This document shows positions 6,526-8,657 of a stretch of 8,657 nucleotides of DNA, one piece after another (the first letter of the stretch is position 1; every line of letters starts with the position of its first letter). The position numbers and the translations under genes were made by a program. The notes beneath the pieces were generated by a model. That model worked only from the letters and a program-made list of their open reading frames with translations. It did not search any database and had not been told where the DNA came from. This DNA is from Solirubrobacterales bacterium (lineage in GTDB: Bacteria; Actinomycetota; Thermoleophilia; Solirubrobacterales; Solirubrobacteraceae): the NCBI GenBank assembly GCA_013696535.1, contig JACCYI010000114.1, positions 1 through 8,657 of the forward strand, read 5' to 3'.

Positions 6526-8211
6526 GTGGCCGGCGACGAGCACTCGGGCGAGACGGGCGGGGCGCTCGATGTCCTGCTGACCGACGCCGCGGTGGGGCCC
6601 GCGCGGCGCTGGCTCCCCGGGCGCGCCGGGATCGAGGTGGCCGCCCGGCTCGCGATACGGCCCGACAAGGTCGTCCGGCGCGGCGCCGGCCTGGCCGCCG
6701 AGCTGGCCAAGGTCACCGTCGGACGGTCGGACGTCGCGCCCGACAAGGGCGACCGGCGCTTCAAGGATCCGGGCTGGACCGAGAACTTCGCGTTCCGCCG
6801 TCTCGCGCAGGGATACCTGGCCACGGGCAAGACCGTCGACACCCTGGTGCAGGACGCCGGTGCCGGCTGGCGCGCGGAGCGGCGCGTGCGCTTCGCGGTG
6901 GAGAACGTCATCGACGCCCTGTCGCCCAGCAACTTCCCGGTCACGAACCCGGCCGTCCTCAAGGCGGTGGTCGACACGGGCGGGCGCAACTTCGTGCGCG
7001 GCGCAGGCCACTTCGTCCGCGACATGTCGTCGCCTCCGCGTGTCCCGTCCATGGTCGACAAGTCGGCGTTCACGGTGGGCGAGGACCTTGCGGTCACCCC
7101 GGGGGAGGTCGTACTGCGCACGCCGGTCTTCGAGCTCCTGCAGTACAAGCCGCAGACCGGCAAGGTCCGAGACCGTCCGCTGCTCGTGACCCCGCCGATG
7201 ATCAACAAGTACTACGTGACCGACCTCGCGCCCGAGCGCTCGATGGTCGAGCACCTGGTCCGCGACGGCCAGCAGACCTTCGCGATCTCCTGGCGCAATC
7301 CGGACGAGCGCCACGCGGGCTGGAGCCTGGACACCTACGCGCAGGCCGTCATCGATGCGCTGGACGCCGTGGAGACGATCACCGGAAGCGAGTCGACGCA
7401 TGTGCTGGGCCTGTGCGCCGGGGGCATCGTGCTGTCCTGCGCGGTGGCCCACCTGGCGGCCACGGACGAGCAGGAGCGGATCGCGGGCATGACGCTCGGG
7501 GTCTGCGTGATCGACAACGAGCGAGCCGGGACGACGGGAGCCTTCGTGGACCCGGGAGTGGCGGCGATGGCCGTCGCCCAGTCCGCCCGAAAGGGCTATC
7601 TGGACGGTCGCGCGCTGGCCGGCGTCTTCGCCTGGCTGCGCCCCAACGACCTGATCTGGAACTACTGGGTCAACAACTACCTGCTCGGCAAGGACCCGCC
7701 CGCATTCGACGTCCTCTACTGGAACGCCGACACGACGCGCATGCCCGCCGCGCTGCACCGGGACTTCATGATGCTGTCGCTCGAGAATTCACTCGTCGAG
7801 CCCGGCGCCGCCACCGTCCTGGGCACGCCGGTCGACCTCAGTGCGATCACGGTGGACACCTACCTGGTCGCCGGTATCGCGGACCACATCACGCCGTGGC
7901 AGAACGCGTATCGCACCACCCAGCTGCTCGGCTCCGAGCCGCGCTTCGTGCTCTCGACGAGCGGCCACATCGCCGCGATGGTCAACCCGCCGACGAACGA
8001 GAAGGCGTCCTTCCAGGTCGGCGCGAACAACCCCGCGGACCCGGAGAAATGGATCGCCGAGGCCGATACCAGGCGTGGCACCTGGTGGACGGACTGGAGC
8101 GCATGGCTCGGCGAACGGTCGGGTGACGAGCGCTCAGCGCCCAAGCGGCTCGGCGGGCGCCGCCACGAACCGCTCGGTTCGGCGCCGGGCACCTACGTCC
8201 TCGAGTCGTAG
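6526..8211 (+). CDS. phaC: Polyhydroxyalkanoate synthase (single-subunit type)
   Basis: This is a 561-residue PHA synthase, which polymerises hydroxyacyl-CoA into storage polyester at the granule surface. Diagnostic stretches are SPSNFPVTNPAVLKAVVDTGG, LVTPPMINKYYVTDL and FAISWRNPDERHAGW. The lipase-like box is GLCAGG, with nucleophile C297. The rest of the triad is D453 (IADHITPW) and H481 (SGHIAAMVNPP). The spacing of C to D (156) and D to H (28) closely matches Cupriavidus necator PhaC (C319, D480, H508). The N terminus (LDVLLTDAAVGPARRWLPG) looks family-like, so GTG 6526 was chosen. The reading frame stays open upstream to 6343 but overlaps the methyltransferase, and those residues look unlike PHA synthase. 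Length and single-subunit form suit class I or II; the substrate chain length cannot be judged safely. No phaE, phaR, phaA, phaB or phasin gene is in the window. A hydrolase gene overlaps its stop codon. Confidence 0.93.
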   Translation: MAGDEHSGETGGALDVLLTDAAVGPARRWLPGRAGIEVAARLAIRPDKVVRRGAGLAAELAKVTVGRSDVAPDKGDRRFKDPGWTENFAFRRLAQGYLATGKTVDTLVQDAGAGWRAERRVRFAVENVIDALSPSNFPVTNPAVLKAVVDTGGRNFVRGAGHFVRDMSSPPRVPSMVDKSAFTVGEDLAVTPGEVVLRTPVFELLQYKPQTGKVRDRPLLVTPPMINKYYVTDLAPERSMVEHLVRDGQQTFAISWRNPDERHAGWSLDTYAQAVIDALDAVETITGSESTHVLGLCAGGIVLSCAVAHLAATDEQERIAGMTLGVCVIDNERAGTTGAFVDPGVAAMAVAQSARKGYLDGRALAGVFAWLRPNDLIWNYWVNNYLLGKDPPAFDVLYWNADTTRMPAALHRDFMMLSLENSLVEPGAATVLGTPVDLSAITVDTYLVAGIADHITPWQNAYRTTQLLGSEPRFVLSTSGHIAAMVNPPTNEKASFQVGANNPADPEKWIAEADTRRGTWWTDWSAWLGERSGDERSAPKRLGGRRHEPLGSAPGTYVLES

Positions 8212-8657
8212 TGCCCTACGCAGGCGGCGGCCCGCGCTTGCACTACGGGCGCACGGGCAACCCGGACGGCGAGCCGTTGCTGTGGATCACCGGCTTCACG
8301 ATCTCGGCCGCCGTCTTTGATCCGATCCTCCCGCTCTATGAGGACCGCTTCGACTGCATCACGTTCGACAACCGGGGCGCCGGGCGCTCTGCCGCGCCCC
8401 TCAGACCCGTGTCGATCCCGGAGCTCGCGGGCGATGCGGTGCGCGTCCTGGACGCCGCAGGCGTGTCCAGCGCGCACGTCTACGGGCTCTCCATGGGAGG
8501 CATGATCGCCCAGGAGATGGCGATCCGATTCCCGGAGCGGGTGCGCGGGCTGGTGCTCGGCGGCTCGACCCCGGGCGGTCCGCGCGCGGTGCGCCCGTCC
8601 CGCGGCGAGCTTGCGGCCCTCGGGCGGGGGGTGCTCGGAGCCGGCGCGGGCCGCGAT
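8211..8657 (+). CDS. Alpha/beta-fold hydrolase, coupled to phaC (3' end beyond window)
   Basis: 149 codons are open to the right edge. GTG at 8211 overlaps the phaC stop by one base (TAGTG), so ribosomes probably re-initiate and the two proteins are made together. The nucleophile elbow is YGLSMGG with S94. Upstream are the oxyanion-hole strand LLWITGF (23-29), where the usual HG is TG, and FDNRGAGRS (52-60), followed by PERVRGLVLGGSTPGG. These are features of enol-lactonase or haloperoxidase-like esterases of about 260-300 residues. The catalytic Asp and His lie beyond the window. Its position suggests a role in PHA turnover, for example as an intracellular depolymerase, oligomer hydrolase or thioesterase. 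That is inferred from context; the visible sequence alone supports only a general hydrolase. Confidence 0.88.
   Translation, partial: MPYAGGGPRLHYGRTGNPDGEPLLWITGFTISAAVFDPILPLYEDRFDCITFDNRGAGRSAAPLRPVSIPELAGDAVRVLDAAGVSSAHVYGLSMGGMIAQEMAIRFPERVRGLVLGGSTPGGPRAVRPSRGELAALGRGVLGAGAGRD

Noticed and set aside
6433..7758. A 441-codon open frame on the minus strand across phaC
   Set aside because: It is opposite a gene with full catalytic motifs and shows no recognisable protein features.
6516..8126. A 536-codon plus-strand frame shifted within phaC
   Set aside because: Its translation is Arg/Gly/Ala-rich low complexity, whereas the chosen frame has all the PHA synthase motifs.
1..8657. CRISPR array, tRNA/rRNA gene, insertion sequence, toxin-antitoxin or defence system
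   Set aside because: No regularly spaced repeats, cloverleaf, transposase, terminal inverted repeats or paired small genes were seen. Gene content and composition look uniform and chromosomal.

Overview
The window is about 70% G+C (estimated by eye) and consists almost entirely of ordinary chromosomal bacterial coding sequence. Codon third positions are strongly G/C, many genes appear to use GTG starts, and one mRNA may be leaderless. An actinobacterium-like host fits this. A deep-branching soil group such as Thermoleophilia/Solirubrobacterales is my guess, but no marker gene proves it.

Layout from left to right: (1) the minus-strand gene for an EamA/DMT-family ten-helix exporter (928 down to the left edge, 3' end outside); (2) an AT-richer divergent intergenic region (929-1008) with two inverted repeats and a sigma70-like promoter; (3) an Lrp/AsnC-family regulator (1009-1476, plus); (4) a large secreted fusion of a YVTN/YncE-type beta-propeller with a PF04185-type phosphoesterase (1558-4451, plus), interrupted by one apparent single-base frameshift near 1890; (5) a hairpin where convergent genes meet (4465-4482); (6) a calcineurin-like metallophosphoesterase (5511-4471, minus); (7) a class I SAM-dependent methyltransferase (6473-5559, minus), 47 bases upstream of the previous gene and possibly cotranscribed with it; (8) a divergently oriented polyhydroxyalkanoate synthase, phaC (6526-8211, plus); (9) an alpha/beta hydrolase starting on the last base of the phaC stop codon and running off the right edge.

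Three functional modules can be inferred. The regulator/exporter pair looks like a classic Lrp-type system in which a local feast/famine regulator controls an adjacent amino-acid or metabolite exporter through shared operators. The two convergent phosphoesterases, one exported and one cytosolic, are unrelated folds that may only be neighbours. The phaC-hydrolase pair is a translationally coupled storage-polymer unit.

I found no RNA gene, CRISPR array, transposon, integrase or phage gene. No convincing undescribed system is visible. The best leads are the paired operators in 951-1007, the frameshift in the propeller-phosphoesterase gene, and the phaC-coupled hydrolase.
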